NCBI RefSeq assembly: GCF_021390475.1
Contig: NZ_JAJUWS010000020.1
Location: 1 to 64,000 of the forward strand
Length of the DNA stretch: 64,000 nucleotides
Direction: 5' to 3'
Source: Streptomyces sp. ST2-7A
GTDB lineage: Bacteria; Actinomycetota; Actinomycetes; Streptomycetales; Streptomycetaceae
Shown: one piece after another, positions 27,680 to 36,223 of the stretch
Layout of the letters: each line of letters starts with the position of its first letter
Position numbering within the stretch: the stretch's first letter is position 1
The notes under the pieces: generated by a model
Databases searched by the model: none
What the model saw: the letters and a program-made list of their open reading frames with translations, nothing else
What the model was told of the DNA's origin: nothing
Position numbers and translations under genes: made by a program

Positions 27680-29170
27680 TTGACCCTCTCTTCCCTTCCT
27701 CAGGACCAGCACAGCGGCGCCGCCGGGCGCCGGGCCGATGCCCTGATGGATGAGGACATCGCCCGGACCGCGCTCGACGCCGAGCGTGACGGTGAGCAAC
27801 TCGACCGCGAGGAGCGGGCCGCCCTGCGCCGCGTCGCGGGCCTGTCCACCGAACTCCGGGACGTCACCGAGGTCGAGTACCGACAGCTCCGTCTGGAGCG
27901 TGTGGTGCTCGTGGGGGTGTGGACCACCGGCACCGCGGAGGACGCGGACAACTCGCTCGCCGAACTGGCGGCTCTCGCGGAGACCGCGGGCGCCCTGGTG
28001 CTCGACGGCGTCATCCAGCGTCGCGACAAGCCCGATCCCGCCACCTACATCGGCTCCGGCAAGGCCCGCGAGTTGCGGGACCTCGTCCTGGAGACCGGGG
28101 CGGACACCGTCGTCTGTGACGGTGAGCTGAGTCCCGGCCAGCTCATCCACCTCGAGGACGTCGTCAAGGTCAAGGTCGTCGACCGCACCGCCCTGATCCT
28201 CGACATCTTCGCCCAGCACGCCACCTCCCGCGAGGGCAAGGCACAGGTGGCGCTGGCACAGATGCAGTACATGCTGCCCCGGCTGCGCGGTTGGGGTCAG
28301 TCGCTTTCCCGTCAGATGGGTGGCGGTGGCTCCGGTTCCTCGGGCGGCGGTATGGCGACCCGTGGTCCCGGTGAGACCAAGATCGAGACCGACCGGCGCC
28401 GCATCCGCGAGAAGATGGCGAAGCTGCGCCGGGAGATCGCCGCGATGAAGACCGGCCGGGATGTCAAGCGGCAGGAGCGGCGCCGGAACCTGGTCCCGTC
28501 GGTCGCCATCGCCGGCTACACCAACGCCGGCAAGTCCTCGCTGCTCAACCAGCTCACCGGCGCCGGAGTCCTGGTGGAGAACGCGCTGTTCGCCACCCTC
28601 GACCCCACCGTCCGGCGGGCCGAGACGCCGGGCGGCCGGGTCTACACCCTGGCCGATACCGTCGGATTCGTTCGTCACCTGCCGCACCACCTGGTGGAGG
28701 CGTTCCGCTCCACGATGGAGGAGGTCGGCGACGCCGATCTCATCCTGCACGTGGTGGACGGCGCCCACCCGGTACCGGAGGAGCAGTTGGCCGCGGTGCG
28801 CGAGGTGATCCGCGAGGTCGGTGCCTCCGCCGTCCCGGAGATCGTCGTGATCAACAAGGCCGACGCCGCCGATCCGCTGGTGCTCCAGCGCCTGCTGCGA
28901 ACCGAGAAGAGGGCCCTCGCGGTCTCCGCGCACACCGGTGCCGGCATGGACGAACTCCTGGAGTGGATCGACCGGGAACTGCCCCGGCCGGAGGTGGAAC
29001 TGCGGGTCCTGGTGCCCTACACCGAGGGCGGCCTGGTCTCCCGCGTGCACGCGGAGGGGGAGGTGCTGGCCGAGGAGCACACGGGTGACGGCACCCTGCT
29101 CACCGCGCGCGTCCACGAGGAACTCGCCGCCGAACTGCGGCGCGCCGGCCGGGAGTCCGTGACCGTCTGA
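27680..29170 (+). CDS. hflX: GTPase HflX
   Basis: Ribosome-associated GTPase of about 496 residues. The N-terminal HflX domain has VVLVGVWT, DPATYIGSGKARELRDL and a QMQYMLPRLRGWG region. After the Gly-rich GGGGSGSSGGGMATRGPGETK linker comes the G domain: G1 AGYTNAGKSS, G3 ADTVGFVRHLP, G4 VINKADA. HflX splits stalled ribosomes. The start is most likely the TTG at 27680 after TAGGACGACA; the frame is open upstream but lacks family similarity. hflX is convergent with the DUF305 gene. Confidence 0.94.
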   Translation: MTLSSLPQDQHSGAAGRRADALMDEDIARTALDAERDGEQLDREERAALRRVAGLSTELRDVTEVEYRQLRLERVVLVGVWTTGTAEDADNSLAELAALAETAGALVLDGVIQRRDKPDPATYIGSGKARELRDLVLETGADTVVCDGELSPGQLIHLEDVVKVKVVDRTALILDIFAQHATSREGKAQVALAQMQYMLPRLRGWGQSLSRQMGGGGSGSSGGGMATRGPGETKIETDRRRIREKMAKLRREIAAMKTGRDVKRQERRRNLVPSVAIAGYTNAGKSSLLNQLTGAGVLVENALFATLDPTVRRAETPGGRVYTLADTVGFVRHLPHHLVEAFRSTMEEVGDADLILHVVDGAHPVPEEQLAAVREVIREVGASAVPEIVVINKADAADPLVLQRLLRTEKRALAVSAHTGAGMDELLEWIDRELPRPEVELRVLVPYTEGGLVSRVHAEGEVLAEEHTGDGTLLTARVHEELAAELRRAGRESVTV

Positions 29171-29191
29171 CATCCGTACCGCGCGCCGGGC

Positions 29192-29222
29192 CCGCGCCCC
29201 GATGGCCTCCATCGGGGCGCGG
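29192..29222. terminator. Bidirectional hairpin after hflX
   Basis: Perfect 14-bp arms (29192-29205 and 29209-29222) with a CCT loop, 21 bases after the hflX stop and in the convergent gap with the DUF305 gene. Confidence 0.85.
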
Positions 29223-29227
29223 ACCCC

Positions 29228-29256
29228 TTCGTGCCACGGGGTCCTCGTGGCACGAA
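29228..29256. terminator. Second hairpin in hflX/DUF305 convergent gap
   Basis: Perfect 11-bp arms ttcgtgccacg and cgtggcacgaa with a seven-base loop. With the adjacent hairpin it probably terminates both convergent transcripts. Confidence 0.8.
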
Positions 29257-29321
29257 ACCTCCCGGTCGCCGACCGCGTCGCGTGCCGGGCCCCGCCCGGG
29301 GCGCCGGCCCCCGGGACCGGG

Positions 29322-30032
29322 TCACAGGTCTTCCCGCAGGTTCCGCATCCGGCCGATCTCGGCGTTCTGTTGTGCGGCGATCTCGGCGGCCAGTTCCCTG
29401 ACGGCCATGTCGCCGGTCTGCGCCAACACGTCGGCGGACATCACCACCGCGCCCTCGTGGTGGACGATCATCAGATCCAGGAAGAGCCGGTCGAACTCCG
29501 CGCCCCGGGCCCCCTCGAGGTCGGCGAGCTGTTCGGGAGTGGCCATCCCCGGCATGTCGGAGTGGTCGTGGTGGTCGTGCCCGCCGGCCCCGTGATCCCC
29601 GTGGTCGTCCGGCCGGGCGGGGGAGTCCGCGTGCTCCTCCAACCACGCCTCCATGACGGCGATCTCCGGTTCCTGGGCCACCGAGATCCGGCCGGCCAGG
29701 CCCCGCACCCGCTCGTGGTCCGCGTACCGTTCCGCCAGGGCGGTCATCTCCAGCGCCTGCGCGTGGTGGACGGCCATCATCTCCATGAACGCGAAGTCGG
29801 CCGCCACCGGTTCGTCCCGCAGTTCCTCGGCGGCCTTCCCGGCCTCCTCCGGGGACAGGGTGCGCGCCTCCTCGCCGGGGCGGCCGGGCGCGATGACCGA
29901 GGGGGGATCGTCCCCGGCCGCGGCCTCGGCGGCCCCGGCGGCGCTGTCGGCGGTGCAGGCGGTCAGCGGGACGAGCACCAGGGCCGTGATCGCGCCGAGC
30001 GCCCGATGGCGGATGGAGTGACGATCCGTCAC
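29322..30032 (-). CDS. DUF305 family lipoprotein
   Basis: Secreted lipoprotein of 236 residues with a lipobox LTAC in the N-terminal signal (ALGAITALVLVPLTAC). Two DUF305 helical repeats carry paired His-Met motifs: FMEMMAVHHAQALEM and FLDLMIVHHEGAVVM, the ferritin-like pattern of the family. A His/Asp/Met-rich linker (DDHGDHGAGGHDHHDHSDM) lies between them, suggesting binding of copper or another metal. The GTG start at 30032 follows AGGAGGAAAC. It is divergent from the LVIVD protein 147 bases away, so the two probably work together at the cell surface. Confidence 0.9.
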   Translation of the reverse strand: MTDRHSIRHRALGAITALVLVPLTACTADSAAGAAEAAAGDDPPSVIAPGRPGEEARTLSPEEAGKAAEELRDEPVAADFAFMEMMAVHHAQALEMTALAERYADHERVRGLAGRISVAQEPEIAVMEAWLEEHADSPARPDDHGDHGAGGHDHHDHSDMPGMATPEQLADLEGARGAEFDRLFLDLMIVHHEGAVVMSADVLAQTGDMAVRELAAEIAAQQNAEIGRMRNLREDL

Positions 30033-30179
30033 GTTTCCTCCTGTGAGGCGGGTTTGCCGGTGGGTGTTCCGGTCACCTCCACTGATTTCCCTCTGTTGTG
30101 ATGTACATGCACGGAGCATACTGGGGCCACCCCGAGCACCACTCCTTGAGGAACCCACAGGATCCGGGAGGACCCCACA

Positions 30180-31652
30180 GTGACGTTGCTCCACACCCCC
30201 CGTCGCCGTCTCGCCGGTGCGGCGGTGGGCGTTTTCGGCCTCTTGGCCGCGTTGTTCGTCGCGAGTCCGGCCGCCGCGACACCCGGAACGGAGGACCCGC
30301 CGACCGTCCGGGAGATCCCCGGACACGAGTCGTCCGACACCACCGAGCCCGGGATGGGCATCGCCTCCACCGACATCCCGGGCGTGGACGAGATCGTCCA
30401 CAGCCGCAACATCAGCCATCTGGCGACCGTTCCCGGCGAGGTTCTCCAGGGCACGACCTCCGACATCGCCTTCCGCGACCACTACGCCTTCGTCGGCAAC
30501 TACGACGGCTTCACCGTCTACGACATCCGCAAGCCCGAGCGTCCGCGCATCGTCACCGAGGTGTTCTGCCCCGGTGCGCAGAACGACATCTCCGTCCACG
30601 GTGATCTGCTGATCCTGTCGGTGGACTCCTCGCGCAGCGACGACTCCTGCAACAGCACCACGATGCCCGCCACCCGGCCCGAGGCGTGGGAGGGCATCCG
30701 GGTCTTCGACATCAGCGACCTGCGCTCCCCGAAGTACGTCGCGGCCGTCGAGACCGCCTGCGGCTCGCACACCCATACCCTGGTGCCCGGCAAGGGCTCG
30801 GTGTACGTCTACGTCTCCTCGTACTTCCCCCACGCGAGCTACCCCGACTGTCAGCCGCCGCACGACGGCATCTCCATCGTCAAGGTGCCGCTGAAGGCCC
30901 CGCAGAACGCCGAACTCCTCTCCTTCGAGGTGCTCTTCCCCGACGGCGGCTTCCCCGGTGACGCCACCGGCACGGCCACCACCGGCTGCCACGACATCAC
31001 CGCCTACCCCGCCCTGCGCCTGGCGGCCGGCGCCTGCATGGGCGACGGCATCCTGATGGACATCACCAACCCCGAGGCCCCCCGGGTCCTGGACCGCGTC
31101 CAGGACGCCGAGCACTTCGCCTTCTGGCACTCGGCGACGTTCAGCCAGGACGGCAGCAAGGTCGTCTTCACCGACGAACTGGGCGGCGGCGGAGCCGCCA
31201 CCTGCAACGCCGCCGTCGGCCCCGAGTACGGCGCCAACGGCATCTACCACATCACCGGCAAGGGCGACCGGCGCAAGCTGGAGTTCCGCAGCTACTACAA
31301 GATCCCCCGCCACCAGGCCGACACCGAGAACTGCGTCGCGCACAACGGCTCCCTGATCCCGGCCAAGGGCCGCGACATCATGGTCCAGTCCTGGTACCAG
31401 GGCGGCGTCTCGGTCTGGGAGTTCACCGACTCCGACAACCCCGTGGAGATCGGCTGGTTCGACCGGGGCCCGGTCTCCGACGAGCGGCTGACCTTCGGCG
31501 GCACCTGGTCCGCCTACTACTACAACGGCCACATCTACTCCAGCGAGCAGCGGGGCCTGGACGTGCTGCGGATCACCGACCCGCGCACCAACAGCGCCCG
31601 GAGCGTGAAGCTGAAGGAGCTGAACGTCCAGACCCAGCCGCGCTACCGCTGA
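30180..31652 (+). CDS. Secreted LVIVD-repeat protein
   Basis: Exported protein of 490 residues with a signal peptide (Arg-rich start, then GAAVGVFGLLAALFVASPAAA). The mature part has repeats of the LVIVD type, such as GFTVYDIRKPERPRIV, GIRVFDISDLRSPKYVAAVE and ILMDITNPEAPRVLD, which form a beta-propeller. Conserved Cys pairs and HDITAYP, FWHSATFSQDG motifs are seen. Function is unknown. A GTG start after GGGAGGACCCC is clear. Its partner is the divergent DUF305 lipoprotein. Confidence 0.87.
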   Translation: MTLLHTPRRRLAGAAVGVFGLLAALFVASPAAATPGTEDPPTVREIPGHESSDTTEPGMGIASTDIPGVDEIVHSRNISHLATVPGEVLQGTTSDIAFRDHYAFVGNYDGFTVYDIRKPERPRIVTEVFCPGAQNDISVHGDLLILSVDSSRSDDSCNSTTMPATRPEAWEGIRVFDISDLRSPKYVAAVETACGSHTHTLVPGKGSVYVYVSSYFPHASYPDCQPPHDGISIVKVPLKAPQNAELLSFEVLFPDGGFPGDATGTATTGCHDITAYPALRLAAGACMGDGILMDITNPEAPRVLDRVQDAEHFAFWHSATFSQDGSKVVFTDELGGGGAATCNAAVGPEYGANGIYHITGKGDRRKLEFRSYYKIPRHQADTENCVAHNGSLIPAKGRDIMVQSWYQGGVSVWEFTDSDNPVEIGWFDRGPVSDERLTFGGTWSAYYYNGHIYSSEQRGLDVLRITDPRTNSARSVKLKELNVQTQPRYR

Positions 31653-32162
31653 GTCCGGACGGGTGTCCGGGCCGTCCCGGCGTCCCGGACGCCGGCGCCA
31701 CCGACACCCGGCGTGCCGCCGGGTCGCGGAGGTTGCCTTGTAAACGTGAGCCAACGGCGGGCAGGATGAGAAGTCGGTGACAGGCTTTGTTCCGACGGTG
31801 GTGGTGGACGCCGCTGGAGATTGGGCTTCGGACAATCCAGCTTTGGCCATATCGAACGAGTCTCGCGGGGCAGTGCCCTGGACGCCTCCAGACGGCCCCC
31901 GCTTCCCTGGCATGCTGTTGTCCCCTCGCGCTTTCGCGTCCGGGTGAGCCAGGCGACTCACGAACATCCCTCCAGATTCTTCCCGACTGCTTCGGGGATG
32001 CAACGAAGCGCCGCACGGCGCACCTCGCGCCTCCACGTTGTGCGGATCTGGCATCCGCGAGCTGTCCGGCATTGCGTTGGACCGGGTGGCGGCCGGACCT
32101 CTCATCAGCGTCCCCGACGGCACCTCCCGGACCCGACGCGCACCGGGGTGCGTCTGCTTCGG
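31653..32162. other. 510-bp stretch without recognisable gene, lower GC
   Basis: From about 31735 the sequence is clearly less GC-rich than the genes on the left. Frames on both strands stay open for 100-150 codons but show no family features and poor codon bias. It may be decayed mobile or coding DNA, and it marks the left edge of the island described in the findings. Confidence 0.4.
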
Positions 32163-32846
32163 CTACCCGGGATGGCCGGCGGGCGTCACGGTGGACGGCA
32201 TCCCGAAGGCGCTGTAAAACGTACCGGCCGCCGACCGGACCAGGGACCCGAGCTCCTCATCGGGGAGCCGGCGGGTCCCGAAGCGGGACCGCGCCTCGGC
32301 AGGGCCGGTGAGGAGTGCGACGAACTGCTCCGCGGCCTCCACCGGGTCGGGTGTGCGCAGGTGGCCGCCGAGCGTGAGTCGCGCGAACCGGTCGGCCAAC
32401 GCCTCGGTGACCCGGCTTGTTCCGGTCGCCTGCAGGGTCTCCAGCAGCTCCGGGAACCGGTGGGCCTCCGCGCAGAGCAGCCGTCGCAGGGCCCGGGACT
32501 CGTCGCTGCAGTAGCAACGGAGCAGAAGCCGGCCGACGTCCTCCAGCGTGCCGCGCAGATCGTCAACCGGCGCGGCGAGCCGCTCGACGACCCGCAAATT
32601 CTCGGTGAGGGCGGTCTCAGCTGCCAACTTCACCGCGTGGTGGAAGAGGTTCGCCTTGTCGTTGAGGTGGTTGTAGACGGTTGGCTTGGCCACACGCGCC
32701 TCGGCCGCGATCTCCTTGACGCAGGCGTTCGCGTACCCCTCCCGCGCGAACACGGTGAACGCGGCATCCAGGATCGCCTGCCTCTTGTCGATGCGGCCGC
32801 GTGGTGCTCGGCGTCGCGACGCTGCTGTCGAGGTTGCTTCGGTCAC
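32163..32846 (-). CDS. TetR/AcrR family transcriptional repressor
   Basis: Regulator of 227 residues. The N-terminal helix-turn-helix reads RQAILDAAFTVFAREGYANACVKEIAAEARVAKPTVYNHL (in part), the standard TetR DNA-binding domain. The C-terminal half is a ligand-binding domain typical of efflux regulators (AefR-like). TATGAT ends six bases before the GTG start, so the mRNA is likely leaderless. It is divergent from a DHA2 efflux gene, and a 36-bp palindrome between them is the expected operator. Confidence 0.91.
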   Translation of the reverse strand: MTEATSTAASRRRAPRGRIDKRQAILDAAFTVFAREGYANACVKEIAAEARVAKPTVYNHLNDKANLFHHAVKLAAETALTENLRVVERLAAPVDDLRGTLEDVGRLLLRCYCSDESRALRRLLCAEAHRFPELLETLQATGTSRVTEALADRFARLTLGGHLRTPDPVEAAEQFVALLTGPAEARSRFGTRRLPDEELGSLVRSAAGTFYSAFGMPSTVTPAGHPG

Positions 32847-32852
32847 GTGGGC

Positions 32853-32858
32853 ATCATA
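32853..32858 (-). promoter_or_regulatory. -10 of the tetR gene
   Basis: TATGAT on the minus strand ends six bases before the GTG at 32846. The palindromic operator lies immediately upstream, over the expected -35. Confidence 0.6.
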
Positions 32859-32866
32859 CCTGATGT

Positions 32867-32902
32867 ACCTCATAATTGAACCTTCCGGTTCAATTATGAG
32901 GT
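32867..32902. promoter_or_regulatory. 36-bp palindromic operator between tetR and efflux gene
   Basis: Perfect 16-bp arms acctcataattgaacc and ggttcaattatgaggt around ttcc. The core is TTGAAC-N6-GTTCAA. It covers the -35 region of tetR and lies upstream of the efflux gene. Confidence 0.88.
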
Positions 32903-32930
32903 TGCGGTGATACTTGAACTACGGCTACAT

Positions 32931-32946
32931 TGAACTGACAGGTTCA
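32931..32946. promoter_or_regulatory. Second TGAAC-N6-GTTCA operator
   Basis: tgaac and gttca flank six bases, the same core as the larger palindrome and centred 54 bases from it. It lies between a possible -10 (TACATT, 32926-32931) and the efflux start codon, so binding would block transcription. Confidence 0.75.
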
Positions 32947-32973
32947 TTTTCTCTGGAGGGCAACGGAGGAGTC

Positions 32974-34422
32974 GTGACGCAGTTACGGACCGACCGCCTG
33001 GAACCCGCTCTGGTGCGGTTGATCGCCGTGGTCCTGCTCGGCGGGATGCTGGGCATCCTCAACAGCACCATGCTGTCGGTCGCGCTCGATCCCCTGAGCA
33101 GGGAGTTCGGTGCGTCCATCGGCGCCATCGGATGGGCCTCCACGGGTTTCCTGTTGGCCGTCACCGCTCTGATCCCGTTCACCGCGTGGGCGGTCGACCG
33201 GTTCGGCAGCAAGCGGATGTGGCTCATCGGCCTGACGCTCTTCCTGGCGGGGTCCCTTGCCTGCGCGCTCGCCTGGAACGTGGGCAGCCTGATCGGCTTC
33301 CGGGTCGTGCAAGGGATGGGGGCGGGCATTCTCGACCCGCTGGTGCTCGTGCTGCTGGCGCGTGGCGCCGGGCCCGCGCGCGCCGGCCGGGTCATGGGGC
33401 TGATGGGTGTCGTCCTCTCGCTGGGGCCGGTGCTCGGTCCGCTCGTCGGCGGCGCCATCCTCGAAGGCATCTCCTGGCGCTGGATGTTCTGGCTCAGCGT
33501 CCCCCTGGGTCTCCTCGCGCTGCTGCTCGCGGTGAAGATCATCCCCGCCGACACGCCGAGCGGAACGGAGCGCGTTCACCACCGCCTCGACATCATCGGG
33601 TTGGCCCTGTTCGGGCCGGGTTTCTCGGCCCTGGTCCTGGCGCTGACCCGGAGCGCGGAGCGGAGCGCGTTCACCGACGGGCTGGTCCTCGTCCCGCTCG
33701 CCCTCGGAGTGGCGATGCTCGTCGCGTACGTCATGCATGCCCTGCGTGTCCGGCGTACGCCCCCGCTGATCGACCTGCGCCTGTTCAAGAGCGGCAATTT
33801 CACCGCAAGCGTCTCGGTGATGATGCTGAACGGTACGGCCACGTTCGCGAGCCTGTTCGCCCTGCCGCTGTACCACCAGCAGGCGCACGGTCACGGCACG
33901 CTGGCGGCCGGTCTGCTGGTGACACCGATCGGTCTGGGCGCCGCCATCGCGATGCCGCTGGCCGGAACCCTCAGCGACCGGATCGGCAGCCGGAGCCTGG
34001 CACAAGGGGGCGCCGTCGCCGCGGCGCTGGGCGGTCTGTGGCTCACTCGGATCTCCGCCGACACTTCCGAGGTGTGGCCGTCGGCAGCGGCGCTGATCAT
34101 GGGCGCGGGCATGGGCTTCGTCGGCGCACCGACGATGGGCTCGCTGTACCGGACTCTGCCGGGGCCGCTGGTGCCGCAGGGCAGCTCCGTGCTCTACATG
34201 CTCAACCAACTCGGCGCGGCCATCGGCATCGCCCTCGTCACCGTGATCATGAAGACCCTGGGCGATGGGGACGTGATGAGCGGCATCCACGGCGTCTACT
34301 GGTTCACCATCGCGACGCTCGCCGTGGTGTTGATCTCCACGATCTTCCTGCCGGGGCGGTCCGAGGACGCGCCCGCGGCCGCCGCGGGGCCGACCGAGGA
34401 ACCGGCTGCCGTCTCCCGGTAG
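32974..34422 (+). CDS. DHA2-type MFS drug efflux transporter
   Basis: Membrane transporter of 482 residues with about 14 hydrophobic segments, the number typical of the DHA2 (EmrB/QacA) drug:H+ antiporters. Motif features include LNSTMLSVALDPLSREFG, WASTGFLLAVTALIPFTAWAVDRFGSKR and GPVLGPLVGGAI (motif C). The GTG at 32974 follows CGGAGGAG. It is under apparent control of the divergent TetR protein. Drug or metabolite specificity cannot be told. Confidence 0.92.
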   Translation: MTQLRTDRLEPALVRLIAVVLLGGMLGILNSTMLSVALDPLSREFGASIGAIGWASTGFLLAVTALIPFTAWAVDRFGSKRMWLIGLTLFLAGSLACALAWNVGSLIGFRVVQGMGAGILDPLVLVLLARGAGPARAGRVMGLMGVVLSLGPVLGPLVGGAILEGISWRWMFWLSVPLGLLALLLAVKIIPADTPSGTERVHHRLDIIGLALFGPGFSALVLALTRSAERSAFTDGLVLVPLALGVAMLVAYVMHALRVRRTPPLIDLRLFKSGNFTASVSVMMLNGTATFASLFALPLYHQQAHGHGTLAAGLLVTPIGLGAAIAMPLAGTLSDRIGSRSLAQGGAVAAALGGLWLTRISADTSEVWPSAAALIMGAGMGFVGAPTMGSLYRTLPGPLVPQGSSVLYMLNQLGAAIGIALVTVIMKTLGDGDVMSGIHGVYWFTIATLAVVLISTIFLPGRSEDAPAAAAGPTEEPAAVSR

Positions 34423-34451
34423 CGGCCACCGATGCCCACGGAGCACGCGAA

Positions 34452-34492
34452 GAGGCCGCCGTTCCGGAGCACGTGTTCGGAACGGCGGCCTC
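34452..34492. terminator. Bidirectional terminator between efflux gene and response regulator
   Basis: Perfect 15-bp arms (gaggccgccgttccg, 34452-34466; reverse complement 34478-34492) with an 11-base loop between convergent genes. Confidence 0.85.
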
Positions 34493-34588
34493 CGGGACGC
34501 CCCCCGAGGGACGGGACGCGCTTCAGGACGCACGCGTCGGCCGGGGGCCGGGGAGCAACACCGGGATCATGCGAATCCCCCCGCCGGA

Positions 34589-35347
34589 TCACGGATGGCC
34601 GAGACGGAAGCCGACTCCTCGGATCGTGACGATCCAGCTGCTCGACCCGAGCTTGCCTCGCAGACTGCTGACACGGGTGTCGAGGGTGCGCCCCTGGCGC
34701 GACCGGGCGTCGTCCCAGACCTGCGTCATCAGCTGACGGCGGGAGAAGACGGTGCCGGGCTGCGAGGCGAGCGGATGGAGGAGGCCGAACTCCTTGCGGG
34801 TCAGCTCCACACGCCGCCCGTTCACGCGGGTCTCCCGGGTATCGGCATCGATGCGCAACGAGCCGTGGGTGGTGACCCGTACGGCCGGCTGCCGGGAGCG
34901 GACCCGACGCATCACCGCTTCGATCCGGGCCAGCAGTTCGCGGAAGCCGCACGGTTTGACCACGTAGTCGTCGGAGCCCGACCGGAGCCCGAGTACGCGG
35001 GCGGGTTCGCCGCCGCGAGCGGTCACCGCGGTGATCGGCGTCTCGCTGGTGGCCCGAATGCCCCGGCACACCTCCAAGCCGTCCAGGTCGGGCAGGTCGA
35101 GGTCGAGGAGGACGAGATCGACGCTGTGATGCGCCCGCAGTGCCTTGACGCCGGTGGTCACGCTCTTGGCATAGTGGCCATGCCTGCGCAGCCCTTTCAC
35201 CAGGGTGTCCGCGGCCTGCTTGTCGCTCTCGACGACGAGGACCCGCAGCGCCCGGCCGCTCGTGGCAGCTGCCCGCTCCGCGACGACCGGAGGTGAGGGC
35301 CTGTCGAGATGGTGTGCCATCGAGCGCATTTCACTCTGACGCTGCAT
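34589..35347 (-). CDS. Orphan OmpR-family response regulator
   Basis: Response regulator of up to 252 residues. After a ~30-residue N-terminal extension the receiver reads VLVVESDKQ: E40-S41-D42, where active receivers normally have two adjacent acidic residues. Phospho-acceptor D82 (LVLLDLDLPD), T109 and K131 are present. The winged-helix output domain (VELTRKEFGLLHPLASQPG, RRQLMTQVW, TLDTRVSSLRGKL) is intact. No kinase gene is adjacent. The first ATG is used; ATGs at codons 7 and 10 are possible. A short palindrome lies 14 bases upstream. Confidence 0.86.
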   Translation of the reverse strand: MQRQSEMRSMAHHLDRPSPPVVAERAAATSGRALRVLVVESDKQAADTLVKGLRRHGHYAKSVTTGVKALRAHHSVDLVLLDLDLPDLDGLEVCRGIRATSETPITAVTARGGEPARVLGLRSGSDDYVVKPCGFRELLARIEAVMRRVRSRQPAVRVTTHGSLRIDADTRETRVNGRRVELTRKEFGLLHPLASQPGTVFSRRQLMTQVWDDARSRQGRTLDTRVSSLRGKLGSSSWIVTIRGVGFRLGHP

Positions 35348-35360
35348 GCAGTGACTGAGG

Positions 35361-35376
35361 GGTGATATAAGTCACC
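35361..35376. promoter_or_regulatory. Short palindrome upstream of the orphan response regulator
   Basis: ggtga and tcacc flank TATAAG, in an AT-rich part of the leader just before the start at 35347. It is a candidate operator, possibly for autoregulation. Confidence 0.35.
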
Positions 35377-35552
35377 GGTGTCGAGACTAATACTCCCCTG
35401 ATTTCCGCAAAGGGCGTTTCGGTGCAGCCCGAAGACCAGATTCGGGGAATGGGAAACATCATGCCCGGGGACCCGACCGGTTTCTCTTATCGGTATTCCG
35501 CAGGGATCCCGCACAGATTTTTCGCGCGGGATTCCTGCGAGCGTTTCGACGG

Positions 35553-36131
35553 TCAGCGCACCCGGCCGTCCCACCTCCACCCGCGTCGCCGGGGGAGCCC
35601 GGGGATCTCGGTCCGGCCGGTGCACCACAGCAGCGTCTCGGCTGGACGGAACCCGGGAGGCGCGTCCGGGAACAGGCGCTCCACGACGGGCTCGGCGAGC
35701 TCGTCCGGAATGCCTGGCTCAAGGCCGAGCCCCTGGGCGATGTCCCGGGCGTGCACGGTGAGTTCCAGCACACCCATGGCAGCGAAGCCCGGCCCGTCGG
35801 AGTGGCCGTAGGGGTGCCACGCCCGCACGCCCGGGTCCGCCTCCCGTACCGCGGAGGCCAGGATGCTGCCCGCGATCCGCAGCCCTTCCAGAGCCGGCGG
35901 GACCGGGGCGCTCTCGTCGATCGAGGAGAACAGCGTGATGTAGCGATCGGTCGGCCGGGCAATGAGTAGACCTGCGTAGCCGACGACGCCGAGGGCGATA
36001 TGACTGAGTGTGCTGCGGCAGGACCATTCCAGGTCGCCCGCCGGAACCCGCCAGTCGAGATCTGCGCCCTTCTCCAGGGCCGCCGTGGTGTCCGCGGCGG
36101 CTTCGATCACAAGATCAGGCCAGGTGGTCAT
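35553..36131 (-). CDS. Maleylpyruvate isomerase / DinB-like domain protein
   Basis: Protein of 192 residues of the mycothiol-dependent maleylpyruvate isomerase N-terminal (DinB-like four-helix) type: ALEKGADLDWRVPAGDLEWSCRSTLSHIALGVVGYAGLL at the start and FAAMGVLELTVHARDIAQGLGL in the middle. The first His (SHIALG) and the later HARD motif are the likely metal ligands of the family. Small-molecule thiol transfer is the family role; the actual substrate is unknown. It lies upstream of nothing on its own strand and may be a single gene. Confidence 0.8.
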   Translation of the reverse strand: MTTWPDLVIEAAADTTAALEKGADLDWRVPAGDLEWSCRSTLSHIALGVVGYAGLLIARPTDRYITLFSSIDESAPVPPALEGLRIAGSILASAVREADPGVRAWHPYGHSDGPGFAAMGVLELTVHARDIAQGLGLEPGIPDELAEPVVERLFPDAPPGFRPAETLLWCTGRTEIPGLPRRRGWRWDGRVR

Positions 36132-36223
36132 AGCTGAGGTTTCTCTCTCGCTGCAGAGGATGGCGGATGGGAGCGGCGGTCGCCGCCCTCATAGGGAAAC
36201 GTCGGGTTTCAGCGCATCGTGAT

